Shown piece after piece: positions 30,974 through 41,500 of a stretch of DNA of 64,000 nt. Within the stretch, counting starts at the first letter, position 1; each line of letters starts with the position of its first letter. This DNA comes from Psychrobacter jeotgali (GTDB lineage Bacteria; Pseudomonadota; Gammaproteobacteria; Pseudomonadales; Moraxellaceae): NCBI RefSeq assembly GCF_904846315.1, contig NZ_CAJHAF010000001.1:2852001-2916000 (forward strand), written 5' to 3'. Both the position numbers and the translations under genes were made by a program. The notes under the pieces were generated by a model. That model saw only the letters and a list, made by a program, of their open reading frames with translations. It was not told where the DNA came from and searched no databases.

Positions 30974-31912
30974 CTACAGCGTTTGGCAGTTAGGACAATA
31001 AATACTAGCACGGCCATTTAGTTTAATATTGTCTAACGGCGTCGCACAATGAGGGCAAGGCTCATCTTTTTTACCGTAAACATTTAAGGTTTGTTGAAAG
31101 TAACCTGTTTGGCCGCTCGCTACCGTGAAGTCCCGTAAAGTAGAACCACCCAGTTCAATAGCTTTCTTTAAAATAGTTTTGATATGCTTAACCAAAGTTA
31201 TCAGTTGTTCGTAAGTAAGCTCATTCGCTGGAGTTGCAGGATGAATGCCTGCTAAATAAAGACTTTCAGTAGCGTAAATATTACCAACGCCAACCACCAC
31301 TTTTTGCTCCATAATCACGGATTTAATAGCTCGGGTTATGGGACGTTGCTTATTTGGCTTAGTACTAGACTCTTGCTCATTATCAGCGCTGGTACGCTGA
31401 ATCAAGTGGTATAAGTAATCGGTAGTAAATGCTGTCGATAAGGGCTCAGGGCCTAGATGATCAAACAGTTTGGCACTGTAATCCTCATACCATAACACCG
31501 CACCAAAACGCCTAGGGTCATGATAATGTAGTTGGGTGCGTGTACCTTTATCATTGATAAAGGTAATGATCAAATGATCGTGTTTGCGCTTATCAGCACT
31601 GATAGGATGTTGTTGCAAACTCCCAGACATGCCTAAATGGATAATGAGTTGACACTGGGCGGGTAGTGTCTGATGGTTATCATCGTTTTGATTATTAACC
31701 TTAAGCGTGCTTTTAGAAGATAACAGAAAGTTCAATATTAGGTATTTGGCACGGCGCTCGATACCTGCTAAATCATAACCGATAAGCTCAGTTAGATTAT
31801 CAGGCATCGGCCAACGTAGTTTGGGCTGAAATACCTTTACATCGGCTACCTGCTGTCCCATTAATGGTTTTAGACTGGTTTTCGTGGTTTCAACTTCAGG
31901 TAATTCAGGCAT
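30974..31912 (-). CDS. mutM: Formamidopyrimidine-DNA glycosylase (Fpg/MutM)
   Basis: This bifunctional glycosylase/AP lyase removes 8-oxoguanine and formamidopyrimidines. The N-terminus PELPEVETT supplies the catalytic Pro and Glu after Met removal. KYLILNF carries the conserved lysine and LHYHDPRRFGAV the conserved loop. The C-terminal zinc finger has CPHC and CPNC. At 312 residues it is about 40 longer than usual, from two hydrophilic inserts (about residues 68-88 and 175-190). It lies just downstream of relA on the same strand. Confidence 0.96.
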   Translation of the reverse strand: MPELPEVETTKTSLKPLMGQQVADVKVFQPKLRWPMPDNLTELIGYDLAGIERRAKYLILNFLLSSKSTLKVNNQNDDNHQTLPAQCQLIIHLGMSGSLQQHPISADKRKHDHLIITFINDKGTRTQLHYHDPRRFGAVLWYEDYSAKLFDHLGPEPLSTAFTTDYLYHLIQRTSADNEQESSTKPNKQRPITRAIKSVIMEQKVVVGVGNIYATESLYLAGIHPATPANELTYEQLITLVKHIKTILKKAIELGGSTLRDFTVASGQTGYFQQTLNVYGKKDEPCPHCATPLDNIKLNGRASIYCPNCQTL

Positions 31913-31965
31913 AACAACTCTTTTGTAATTTTTGATATATAGTTTGGTGTTTTGTTAGGCCGCTA

Positions 31966-34512
31966 TTAGGCAATGGCACGCCGAGCATGCAAGATACCAG
32001 GCTGCTGCTCAAGCTTGGCCAATAGTTTAGATAAATGAGCCAACCCTGAAACCTCAACATGAAACTTCAGAAAAGCAATATTATCATCGGTGCTTAAGGT
32101 TTCAACTTTACGAATATTGACATTTTCTTTATCAATAATCTGGGTTAAATCACGTAATAAACCCCGGCGATCATAAGCTTCGATATGGATATCAACCGGC
32201 TGATAGCGCCCACTCTTAGATTTCCAAGAGGCGTTAATCTGGCGCTCAGGCTCACGTTCAATCAGACGTATATACTCAGGGCAACCGCGATTATGAATGC
32301 TAACCCCGCGCGATAAAGTAATATATCCAGCAATAGGCTCACCATGTACCGGGTGGCAACAGCCCGCTAAGTTGATCTCGATGTTATCGAGACCATCAAT
32401 GCTAATCTTGAAAGCATCCAGTTTGTCAGCGTTTTTGCTATCTACATTGGGAACAAACTCTTCTTCTTGCTTTTCAGGTTCTAAATGCAGCTCGCGGGAG
32501 ATACGACCTGTCAGCTGATGCAAGCTAATATCACCGGTCACCAAGCCCACTACAATATCATCGGCGTTATTGACATGGAAAAACTGGGTGTAATCATTCA
32601 GATCAATGCTGTTAGGATGCACAGATAAGCGCTCAAGCTCTTTGGTGAGCATCTGGCGACCAATTTGGATATTCTTATCACGGTCTTGCTTATTGAACCA
32701 TTGACGCAGCTTTGAGCGCGCTCGATTGGTATGAATATAACCCAGTGATGGAACTAGCCAATCACGGTTGGGTTCTCGCGAGGCTTTGGTGATGATTTCA
32801 ACTTGCTCGCCAGTTTTTAGCTGATAAGTCAGCGGCACATAGCGCTGGTTTACTCGCGCCGCTTGAGCACTATTACCGACTTGCGTATGTACGTAATAAG
32901 CAAAATCGAGCACGGTGGCGCCTTTTGGCAGCTCAGTAATATCACCATCACGGCTAAAGATATAAATACGTTCAAGCTCATCAAAGTCTGCAATTTGTTC
33001 TTCGTCTTCAAAATCGGCTTCGTCTAACTCTTCACCATCAGCTAGGGCTGAGCTTAGCTGGTTACGAGCTTCATTATTAACTGATAATAAATGACGTAAC
33101 GAGCTTATTCTTTGATTGAGGTAATTATCTTTTTTCTTTTTTAGACCTTCTTTATAATTAACATGAGCACACATACCAAGCTCAGCTTCAAAGTGCATAT
33201 CATGGGTGCGAATCTGCACCTCAAGCGACTTATTTTCAGCGATAACGGCAGTATGTAAAGAGCGATAACCATTCGATTTGGGGTTGGTGATATAGTCATC
33301 AAACTGTTCAGGAATATAGCGCCATAGGCCGTGTACCAAGCCTAGAGCGTGATAGCAATCGGAAGGATTATCAACCAGCACTCGCAGAGCACGAATATCG
33401 TATAACTGATCAAAGGATAATCCTTTGAGTTTCATTTTACGATAAATAGAATAGATATGTTTGACCCGGCCAGAGACCTCTCCTGCGATACCTGCATCAG
33501 TCAGCGCTTTACTGAGCTTGTCTTGTACCCGCTGAATATACTCTTCGCGCTCACTGCGCTTCTCTGATAACAGCTTGGCAATCTCTTTATAACGATCAGG
33601 AGCCAGATAACGGAAAGCTAAATCCTCAAGCTCCCATTTGAGTTGCGCGATACCTAAACGGTGCGCTAAAGGGGCGTAGATAGTCATGACTTCACGAGCA
33701 ACCCGCTGCTGACGCTCTGCACTAGAAAAGGAGAGCTCACGCATAGCAAAGGTACGCTCCGCAAGCTTTATGAGCACGACACGCACATCATTAGTGACCG
33801 AAATCAGCATACTATAGATATTAGAAAGCTGATCACGTTGATTATTAACAAAGTGGTCTTCTAAGCGCTTATTACTTTCAATAATCTCTGATAGCTTACC
33901 CATAGCCAAAGTGTCTTTGACCAAAATACTAATATCAGTGCCAAAGTTTTTTTCTATATCTGCCAAGCTCACTAAAGACATACGCGCGCTGCGATAGAGC
34001 ATGGCGGCGACTAGAGCATCTTCATCTTGATAAAGGTAGGTCAAAATATCAGCCATACCAATACCAGTGACGTAAGCGCCAGAACGCTCAGACTCACTGG
34101 TATTCATACGACTGCGGATGAATTCACAAGCGGCTGCAAGATGAGGTACCGACTCTTGACCAATGCGTTTTGCGACATTAGTAAGCCAAGCAGGGACATC
34201 AATATTGGCATGATCCAACTCACTGCTCTCAAGTGTTCGTGATAAGCTTTGATTGCTGTCTAACGCAGTATTATCAACCTCTTTTTTATTTGGGTTTTCG
34301 AGTTGATAATAACTATCTTGAGTGGAGCGATCAAAAGTAGTATGCAGCTTGTGGGTAGACAGCTGCTGTTTGATTTCTAGTGGGATTTGGGCATAGCTAT
34401 TTGCTGACTGATGAGAGCGCTGACTGGCTACCAGTTGTGCAGCCGATGTGGCGCTATCGGTTTGCGTGGTCTGTCCATCTACCAGCGGCAACCCTTCTCG
34501 AATCTTTACCAT
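31966..34512 (-). CDS. relA: GTP pyrophosphokinase RelA
   Basis: An 848-residue stringent-response enzyme that makes (p)ppGpp on ribosomes stalled by uncharged tRNA. The N-terminal hydrolase-like domain lacks the HD catalytic pair (the site reads MLYRSAR), which points to RelA rather than SpoT. The synthetase domain has RVKHIYSIYRKM, LYDIRALRV and NPKSNGYRSLHT (about residues 345-430). A TGS domain (IYIFSRDGDITELPKGATVLDFAY) follows near residue 530. The zinc-finger-like GCCHPVHGE and a C-terminal ACT domain come last. The N-terminal 110 residues are a variable extension. GAGGAG precedes the ATG. Confidence 0.96.
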   Translation of the reverse strand: MVKIREGLPLVDGQTTQTDSATSAAQLVASQRSHQSANSYAQIPLEIKQQLSTHKLHTTFDRSTQDSYYQLENPNKKEVDNTALDSNQSLSRTLESSELDHANIDVPAWLTNVAKRIGQESVPHLAAACEFIRSRMNTSESERSGAYVTGIGMADILTYLYQDEDALVAAMLYRSARMSLVSLADIEKNFGTDISILVKDTLAMGKLSEIIESNKRLEDHFVNNQRDQLSNIYSMLISVTNDVRVVLIKLAERTFAMRELSFSSAERQQRVAREVMTIYAPLAHRLGIAQLKWELEDLAFRYLAPDRYKEIAKLLSEKRSEREEYIQRVQDKLSKALTDAGIAGEVSGRVKHIYSIYRKMKLKGLSFDQLYDIRALRVLVDNPSDCYHALGLVHGLWRYIPEQFDDYITNPKSNGYRSLHTAVIAENKSLEVQIRTHDMHFEAELGMCAHVNYKEGLKKKKDNYLNQRISSLRHLLSVNNEARNQLSSALADGEELDEADFEDEEQIADFDELERIYIFSRDGDITELPKGATVLDFAYYVHTQVGNSAQAARVNQRYVPLTYQLKTGEQVEIITKASREPNRDWLVPSLGYIHTNRARSKLRQWFNKQDRDKNIQIGRQMLTKELERLSVHPNSIDLNDYTQFFHVNNADDIVVGLVTGDISLHQLTGRISRELHLEPEKQEEEFVPNVDSKNADKLDAFKISIDGLDNIEINLAGCCHPVHGEPIAGYITLSRGVSIHNRGCPEYIRLIEREPERQINASWKSKSGRYQPVDIHIEAYDRRGLLRDLTQIIDKENVNIRKVETLSTDDNIAFLKFHVEVSGLAHLSKLLAKLEQQPGILHARRAIA

Positions 34513-34912
34513 AGCCGACTCCTCTTAGCTATTTTCAAATTAATTACAACCTCCTAAGTTATGTGAAGCCTTTAATGTAACCGTTAAAAGGTAGTGTAAA
34601 GCTAACCATTTTAAATCAGTAAAGCTGCCAAAAAGTCCATTTTAGCAGCTATCATCACGGTCAAAAAAAGTTAAAATCTGATATCTAATGATATATAATC
34701 TCATATAAAGTATATTATACAGGTAAACTTAATATACGGGTCAAACACACATAACTGGTATGGGTATTATTATCCCATTTTTATAAAGCAATTCAAGCTG
34801 GCCTCTGTAATAATCATCATCACAAGCGTAACATAGTTTGATAAGCTGCTTGTGATTAATAAGAAGCCACCTTCATAGCCTAGATGAGCTAGTCTATTAT
34901 AAAGTGGGAAAA
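34513..34912. other. AT-rich gap between rlmD and relA
   Basis: No gene is supported in these 400 bases. The stretch contains several short AT palindromes around 34680-34730. A small hairpin, ATGGG/CCCAT followed by T residues, lies near 34758-34784. It probably holds the relA promoter; I cannot identify a confident -35/-10 pair. Confidence 0.4.
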
Positions 34913-36463
34913 TTAAGCCGATACTTTCTCAAAACGAGCAATCGATTCGACATGTCCGGTATGACAGAACATATCCATGACTCCAGCGTGTGTCAAGCGA
35001 TAACCTTGCTCTAACAGGGCTTTGGTATCGCGGGCGAGAGTAGCGGGGTTGCATGAAACGTAGACAATACGCTCGGCATTAAATTTTGGCAAATATTGCA
35101 TAATCTCCCAAGCTCCAGAGCGCGGCGGATCAATTAATAACGCATCAAAACCTTGGTTTGCCCAAGGCTCATTAGTGCAGTCCTGCGTTAAATCTTGGCT
35201 ATAAAATTCAGTATTATTGATACCATTACGCCGTGCATTGTCAGCCGCGCGCAGGGTCATTGCCTCACTACCTTCAACGCCAATAACAGCACCGGTTTCA
35301 CCGACTAATCTAGCAAGTGGTAAACTAAAATTACCCAAACCGCTGAATAGATCAAGGACGCGCTCACCAGCTTTGAGATCCAATAAGTCACAAGCTAATT
35401 GAGTCATTTGACGATTAACGGACAAATTAACTTGGGTAAAGTCAGTCGGGATAAACTCGTAAGTGAGATCGTATTCTGGCAATTGATAATAAAGGCGACC
35501 AAATTGTGCGCTTATATCATCATTAGGATGAAGCGCAATGCGCTTGATAGTATCGACCCCTTTTGATTGCAAGTACAGTTGCCAGTTACGGGCGGCAAAA
35601 AAGTCTTTTAGCTTATCTAAATCAGCATCAGATAAGGGCGATAGGTGACGGACAATTAGCGCTACTGGCTGGTCGCCATCAGGCAATTCTGGTAAGTGCT
35701 CGCCCATGGCCAGCTCAAGCTGAGCGATTTGATCGCGGGCTTCAAGGGTACTAATCAGCGTCTTTAAGTTTTCAATCTCAAAGCCAATACGCGGGTCTAA
35801 AATATGACACTCATTCAATTCGGCTAAGAAATTGCTGGAGCGCTCCCGAAAGCCCACCAGTGCCGTTTCTTTTTTAGCCACATAACGTACACCCAATCGC
35901 GCTTTGGTGCGGTAACCCAAGCGATCACCGACTACCGGAGCCAGCCATGTATCTGGCTCTACGTTCGCTTGATGGATTAACATCTCAGCCAGTACCGATT
36001 GCTTAAAGCGAATCTGCCCATCGGGTTGCCAGTGTTGTAAGCTGCAGCCACCACAAACCCCAAAATGCGGGCAGGGCGGGACGGCACGTTCAGGATTGGG
36101 ATTAGCGGTGATGCTAATGGCGTCGCCTTCTTCAAAACTATTGCGGCTATTGGTGAGCTTTACTAAAGCGCTCTCACCCGGCAAGGCAAAGCTGACAAAA
36201 ACTTTTTTGCCATGCTTGTCCTCAATATGACCGTCCTCTGCACCAAATTTATTACCGTATACTGCAACCCCACGGCCATCGTGCGATAAGCCATCGATAG
36301 CAAAAGGCAAAGGTTCAGCATCCTTGAGACGGCGACGGGTCTTTGATGAGGGTTTAGATTTCTTTTTATTTGGGGGGATAGAGATTTGAGTATTACCAGA
36401 TTTGGGGGTAGTACTCGGCACCGCATCAGGTACGGTAGTGCTTTTAGGATCGGTGGGCTGCAT
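34913..36463 (-). CDS. rlmD: 23S rRNA (uracil-1939-C5)-methyltransferase RlmD
   Basis: A 516-residue SAM-dependent RNA methyltransferase of the RumA/TrmA family. A Lys/Ser-rich N-terminal extension (about 45 residues) precedes a TRAM domain. The 4Fe-4S motif [10 protein letters not shown] is near residue 131. The Rossmann domain has [16 protein letters not shown] and IDPPRSGA, and the catalytic cysteine lies in [12 protein letters not shown]. The order cysM-rlmD-relA is known in related gammaproteobacteria. The exonuclease gene lies 60 bases upstream on the same strand, suggesting an operon. Confidence 0.95.
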   Translation of the reverse strand: MQPTDPKSTTVPDAVPSTTPKSGNTQISIPPNKKKSKPSSKTRRRLKDAEPLPFAIDGLSHDGRGVAVYGNKFGAEDGHIEDKHGKKVFVSFALPGESALVKLTNSRNSFEEGDAISITANPNPERAVPPCPHFGVCGGCSLQHWQPDGQIRFKQSVLAEMLIHQANVEPDTWLAPVVGDRLGYRTKARLGVRYVAKKETALVGFRERSSNFLAELNECHILDPRIGFEIENLKTLISTLEARDQIAQLELAMGEHLPELPDGDQPVALIVRHLSPLSDADLDKLKDFFAARNWQLYLQSKGVDTIKRIALHPNDDISAQFGRLYYQLPEYDLTYEFIPTDFTQVNLSVNRQMTQLACDLLDLKAGERVLDLFSGLGNFSLPLARLVGETGAVIGVEGSEAMTLRAADNARRNGINNTEFYSQDLTQDCTNEPWANQGFDALLIDPPRSGAWEIMQYLPKFNAERIVYVSCNPATLARDTKALLEQGYRLTHAGVMDMFCHTGHVESIARFEKVSA

Positions 36464-36523
36464 AAACCTGCCTTAACAATAAATGAAAATAAATAAAAAA
36501 GTGTCAAATATTAATAGCTGACT

Positions 36524-37354
36524 CTACATCTGATTCTGAAATGATGACCAATCAGCGAGGAATTCTCGATGACGTACCTGACCATCAGGCTCGGTGAGCT
36601 GTGCTAGATATTGGTGAGTTTGTTGTTGCCAATAATGAAAGCCGTCTGAGGTTAATTTACCCGTCAAGCGTAACCAGCGCAGGTAGATAAGCCAAGTATT
36701 CATTACGTCAGATTCACAATAATTGGTGAGCGTTTGCCAATCCTCGTTGATGACTAAGTCGCCCACCATACTGCCATCGACATCGGTTTTACCCGGTAGA
36801 CCATACAAGCTTGCGACCACATCCATGGCTTCGCGGCGACTGGCGCCATATTGGCTAAATCTGTCCATCAAATCAAGGTGGCGGCTATGAAAGCGATTGA
36901 CGTAATTATCAAAGCGCATATTTTTAATACGCTCGCCTTCTTCAAACAGCCAAGGCGCGGATAAATCGTACTGCATAGCGCGATAAATTAGCACTGGAAT
37001 ATCGAAACCTGAACCGTTCCAACTGATAAGTTGCGGCAAGCTTTCGACATCGCTAAAGGCTCTAAAAAACTTACGTAGAATTTCTTGTTCAGGCAAATTC
37101 TCAGCGCTGAGTGAAAACAAAGTGGTGCTCTCACCTTGCACATAGAATGCAGAGATACAGACGATACGCTGTAACGGCAAACGCATAAAATCGTGACCAG
37201 CCTCTTGTAGGCGAATGGCGGTTAATGCGCTCAAGGTATCCGCCTGATTTAGTTGCGCCAACTGCGGATAAATTCGCCGAGCGGCTGCGGTATCAGCAAC
37301 GGTTTCGATATCAAAAACCAACAGCGGATTTGAGGGTAGGGCGTAAGTCATCAT
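36524..37354 (-). CDS. PolB-like predicted 3'-5' exonuclease
   Basis: A 276-residue DEDD-superfamily nuclease of the DNA_pol_B_exo2 type. Motif I is LVFDIETVAD (residues about 12-21), motif II is SWNGSGFDIPVL (about 118) and motif III is YCESDVMNTW (about 213). The protein stands alone without a polymerase domain. Its cellular substrate is not established to my knowledge. It starts 22 bases after the cysM stop and precedes rlmD, so the three are probably co-transcribed. AGGA precedes the first ATG. Confidence 0.9.
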   Translation of the reverse strand: MMTYALPSNPLLVFDIETVADTAAARRIYPQLAQLNQADTLSALTAIRLQEAGHDFMRLPLQRIVCISAFYVQGESTTLFSLSAENLPEQEILRKFFRAFSDVESLPQLISWNGSGFDIPVLIYRAMQYDLSAPWLFEEGERIKNMRFDNYVNRFHSRHLDLMDRFSQYGASRREAMDVVASLYGLPGKTDVDGSMVGDLVINEDWQTLTNYCESDVMNTWLIYLRWLRLTGKLTSDGFHYWQQQTHQYLAQLTEPDGQVRHREFLADWSSFQNQM

Positions 37355-37375
37355 GTATCCTGCATCCTAATGTTT

Positions 37376-38356
37376 TTATAACGAGTTGCTATCATCAACT
37401 TCGCTTTCATCAACGTTACTATCGTCAACATTGTATAAACCTGTCGATAAATAACGATCACCGCGATCACAGACAATAAAGGCAATAACGGCATTAGGAT
37501 TGGCTTTGGCAACTTGCAGGGCGGCCCAAGCGGCGGCTCCTGAGGAAACTCCGGCAAAAATACCTTCGGACTTGGCAAGCTTACGCATATATACTTCAGC
37601 TAAGTTTTGATCAATGTCCATCACTTCATCGACCACATCTTTATTATAGATACCGGGCATATAAGCGGCAGGCCAGCGGCGAATACCGGCGATAGAAGCT
37701 TCTTCGTCCGGCTGTAAGCCAATAATTTGCACGTCTGGGTTTTGCTCTTTTAGATATTGCGCTACACCAGTAATAGTACCAGTAGTGCCCATCGAGCTGA
37801 TGAAGTGGGTAATCTTGCCATCTGTCTGCGCCCATAGCTCAGGACCAGTAGTCAGATAGTGCGCTTGGCTATTATCGGGGTTATTAAACTGATCAAGGAC
37901 AATACCTTTACCCTCTGCTTGCATTTGTAGCGCCATATCACGCGCGGCTTCCATGCCTTCGTCGACTTCGATCAAGGTAGCGCCATAAGCCGCCATAGCG
38001 TCCTTGCGCTCTTGGGTTGAGTTGGTCGGCATCAGCAGAATAATAGGATAACCACGCATGGCGGCAACCATCGCTAAAGCAATCCCGGTATTACCGCTGG
38101 TCGCTTCAATTAAGGTATCACCGGGCTTGATATCACCGCGCTGCTCGGCTTGATAAATCATATTAAAGGCAGGACGGTCTTTGACTGAGCCGGCTGGATT
38201 GTTGCCTTCAAGCTTAGCTAAAAGCTGCGCCCCGTTAGTGATGTTTTCTTGCTCTGGCAAACGCTTTAATCGGACTAATGGCGTCTGACCGACACAATCG
38301 GCAAGCTCAGTGATTTGAGTGATAAAGTTATTATTCGATAGGCTGGTAGACGACAT
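37376..38356 (-). CDS. cysM: Cysteine synthase B (O-acetylserine sulfhydrylase)
   Basis: This PLP enzyme makes cysteine from O-acetylserine and sulfide or thiosulfate. The PLP lysine lies in NPAGSVKDRPAF, the substrate loop is EATSGNTGIALA, and the phosphate-binding loop is SSMGTTGTITG. IAGIRRWPAAYMPGIYN is characteristic of CysM rather than CysK. The C-terminus has a Ser/Asp/Val-rich tail (NVDDSNVDESEVDDSN) not needed for the fold. AAGGA precedes the ATG. It leads the minus-strand cluster with the exonuclease, rlmD and relA. Confidence 0.95.
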   Translation of the reverse strand: MSSTSLSNNNFITQITELADCVGQTPLVRLKRLPEQENITNGAQLLAKLEGNNPAGSVKDRPAFNMIYQAEQRGDIKPGDTLIEATSGNTGIALAMVAAMRGYPIILLMPTNSTQERKDAMAAYGATLIEVDEGMEAARDMALQMQAEGKGIVLDQFNNPDNSQAHYLTTGPELWAQTDGKITHFISSMGTTGTITGVAQYLKEQNPDVQIIGLQPDEEASIAGIRRWPAAYMPGIYNKDVVDEVMDIDQNLAEVYMRKLAKSEGIFAGVSSGAAAWAALQVAKANPNAVIAFIVCDRGDRYLSTGLYNVDDSNVDESEVDDSNSL

Positions 38357-38595
38357 AAGGCATCCTTTACTGAAGTTTGTTTTTAATTCTTGAATAATCG
38401 GGTGTAAAAATTGCCTTCATTATATCATCTTGTTTTTGGCTGCGCTTAGCGCATAGAAGGTTATTCGTAAATGCTTTGTAGCTAGCTTATTTGACTTTGT
38501 TCATTTAGTAGGACAAATTAGGCAACAGCGATATAAGGGCATGTTAAAATGTTTAAGTGAGCAATATATGATGGTTATAAAGGTACAGGCAAAGC

Positions 38596-41500
38596 ATGGC
38601 ATATAAAAAACGCTTTAATACCAGTAGCGCCTATGGTCAGCTGATCATATTGGTGTTTTTACCCATCTCTATATTGGCTATTGTAGGCGGTATTTTGGTG
38701 TTTTATGAGACCATGCGCGCCAGTAATTCAGAGCAAGAAGCATTGGCAGAAGCGGTACTGATACGCTATGCCCCTATGGTGACTGAGCTGGTGCCAGACT
38801 TACTTGAACAACAGCGTGCAAAGCTAGAAGCTAACGAGCAACGTGCTGAGCAAGTTAATAGCTCATCTACTAACCCAGCCGCTACAGAAACAGGCACACA
38901 ACCAACCCGCTTGCCATTGTCTCAAGTGCATTCAGACCATTATATCGGCGCCCAAAGAGGCAGTCGAGATAGCGCATTATCAGAACAAGCGCTTGGTAAT
39001 GAGAGTGACGCCTCTAATGCAGCCATTATTGATGAAAGCCACATTAGTAGTAACGTTGCACCGCAAGGCGCCATGGCAACTTTGGTAAACATTCGTGATA
39101 AGCTCAGTCGCATGCAGTCTGACCAGCATGTCCAGCGTATTGCTATTATCAATGACAGCAATCAAGTACTGGCTACTGTTGGTTACGGGGTCAATGAGAG
39201 CTGGCCGCTTATAGACAGCTCTCAACCCTTTTTGACCCAGCAGCCGACACCTATTGGCACCGCTTATGGTAGCGTACTGGGAGATTTTGACGGTCAGCAA
39301 TTGTGGCTGTTGGTCGATATGGACAATGAGCCCCTGCATATAGCTCGTTACCGGGTTGCCATGGCTTTAGCGATTACCGGCTTATTTACTATTCTAATTT
39401 TGCTACTCAGTCTAAATATCTATGCCAAACGCTGGATTGCGCCCATTTATGAGCTGCGTTTAAAGCTACAGCGTACTAACGCTGAGAACTTATATCAGCC
39501 TATCCTCGTTGAGTCTGATGGCGAGCTCAATTTATTGCAACAAGATTTGGTCAAAACTTTACGCCGTCTACACTCAAGCTTTCAAGAGCTCAAAGATCAT
39601 GCCGAGCAAACCGAAGATGATCTGCGTTTAGCTTTTGATGAGATGGAGATGCAAAATATTTCTATTCGTAATGCTCGTGATGCGGCGATCTCAACCAGCC
39701 AAGCCAAATCCGCCTTTTTGGCTAACATCAGTCATGAGCTGCGCACCCCGCTAAATAGTATTGATGGTTTTATCAACCTGCTAGCGCGTCATGGTGAGCT
39801 CAACGCCGAGCAAGATTTGTATGTACAAACCATTCGTAAATCTTCAGCGCACCTGCTGGCTTTAGTTAATGACGTGCTGGATTTCTCCAAAATAGAAGCG
39901 GGAAAATTGGTTCTAGATCGTCATGAGTTTGATCTTTATGAAACCATTTATGATGTGGTTGACATGCTCTCGCCGGTTGCGGCGGAAAAAGGTCTGCGCA
40001 TGGCGGTGCTGTTTTATAACGATGTACCGATGCGTATCAATGGTGATGCACTGCGCCTCAAGCAAATATTGACCAATATCGTTGGCAACGCTATCAAGTT
40101 CACCGATAGCGGCGATGTGGTAGTTCGAGTCAGTTTGGATGACCACAGAGATAACTATCTTATGATCAGCGTCCAAGATAGTGGTAAGGGCATCTCAATG
40201 ACTGATCAAAAAATGCTATTTCAAAGCTTCAGTCAGGGCGATCCTTCAGTGACTCGTCAATATGGAGGTACCGGTTTGGGTCTGGTCATCTCCAAGCAGC
40301 TGGTACGCTTAATGGGCGGTGATATTGGCTTTTATGATAATGTACAAGAGAATATTGCCAATCAAGGCGCCACTTTTTGGTTTCGGATGCCGGCGCATGT
40401 TGATGTGTTAGAGGTAGCAACGGGTCAGACTATTGAGCCGCCAGTTCTAGCGCCGTTAACCAGTGCCAATGATGAATTTAATGTACTGGTCTGGATAAAC
40501 CATGTCGCCTCAAGACAAGTACTTAAAGCGAGCCTGCAAAATCTACCCATTAAACTGACTGAAGCCAACTCTTTACCTGGAGTGCTTGAGTCGCTAAAAG
40601 AGCAGGGTAATTATTGGGACTGGGTCATCGTTGATGATGATACCAAAGACGATATGATGGCACTACTCAAACAGATTCGTCTGCATTATCAAGGCAAGCT
40701 GGCCGTATTTGGCTATCAAGTCGCTGCCGATCAAGCGCTACTCAATCGTTATCATGCTAGTATTTTATACGAACCTCTAGATAAGCGTCAGCTCTACGCT
40801 ATGCTCGATACTCGTCAGAAAAACACCCCTATAAAGTCACAAACGCCCATATGGCAGGGCATAACGGTACTGGCGGTTGATGATCACTTGCCGAACTTAT
40901 TGGTGTTGGATGCGCTACTTAGCGAGCTTGGTATTCATGTTATTACGGCCAGTAGCGGCTTTGATGCCATCGAGCTTATCAGTAAGCAGCAAGCTAAAAA
41001 TATAAAACCTCCTAAATCTGCTCAGCAAAGCTTGTCAAATAAGACCCAAGTTTCTAAAGCTGAAACTAGGACCTCCGATAGCCCTATAGCCAGTGCGGTT
41101 TCGAATATCAATACCGATGAAAAAGCGCAGAATAGTATAGATGAAAGCAGTATAGACCTGATTTTTATGGATATTCAGATGCCACGCATGTCTGGACGAG
41201 AAGCTGCTGCCCAAATTCGTAAAATAGAAGCGCCAGAGCATCGTATCCCCATTATTGCCTTGACGGCTCATGGATTATTCGATGAACGGGATAAACTTAT
41301 CGCTAGCGGTATTGATGATTATGTCGGTAAGCCTATTAGTCAGCCGCAGCTATTACAAGTGCTACAAAAATGGTTGGGCCGTAGCGGTAGTGTATCTACA
41401 CAAAGTCACGATTTAACCGATTCTTCGCACTTACCTTTTAGTAATCTCCAAGACTTGTCTACTCAAGTGTATGAGTCACAAACTACCCTTAGTGAGTCTG

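Noticed and set aside
31966..34512. SpoT rather than RelA
   Set aside because: The hydrolase-like domain lacks the HD pair, which fits the synthetase-only RelA.
34758..34784. Plus-strand terminator between rlmD and relA
   Set aside because: The stem is only five base pairs and no plus-strand gene precedes it.
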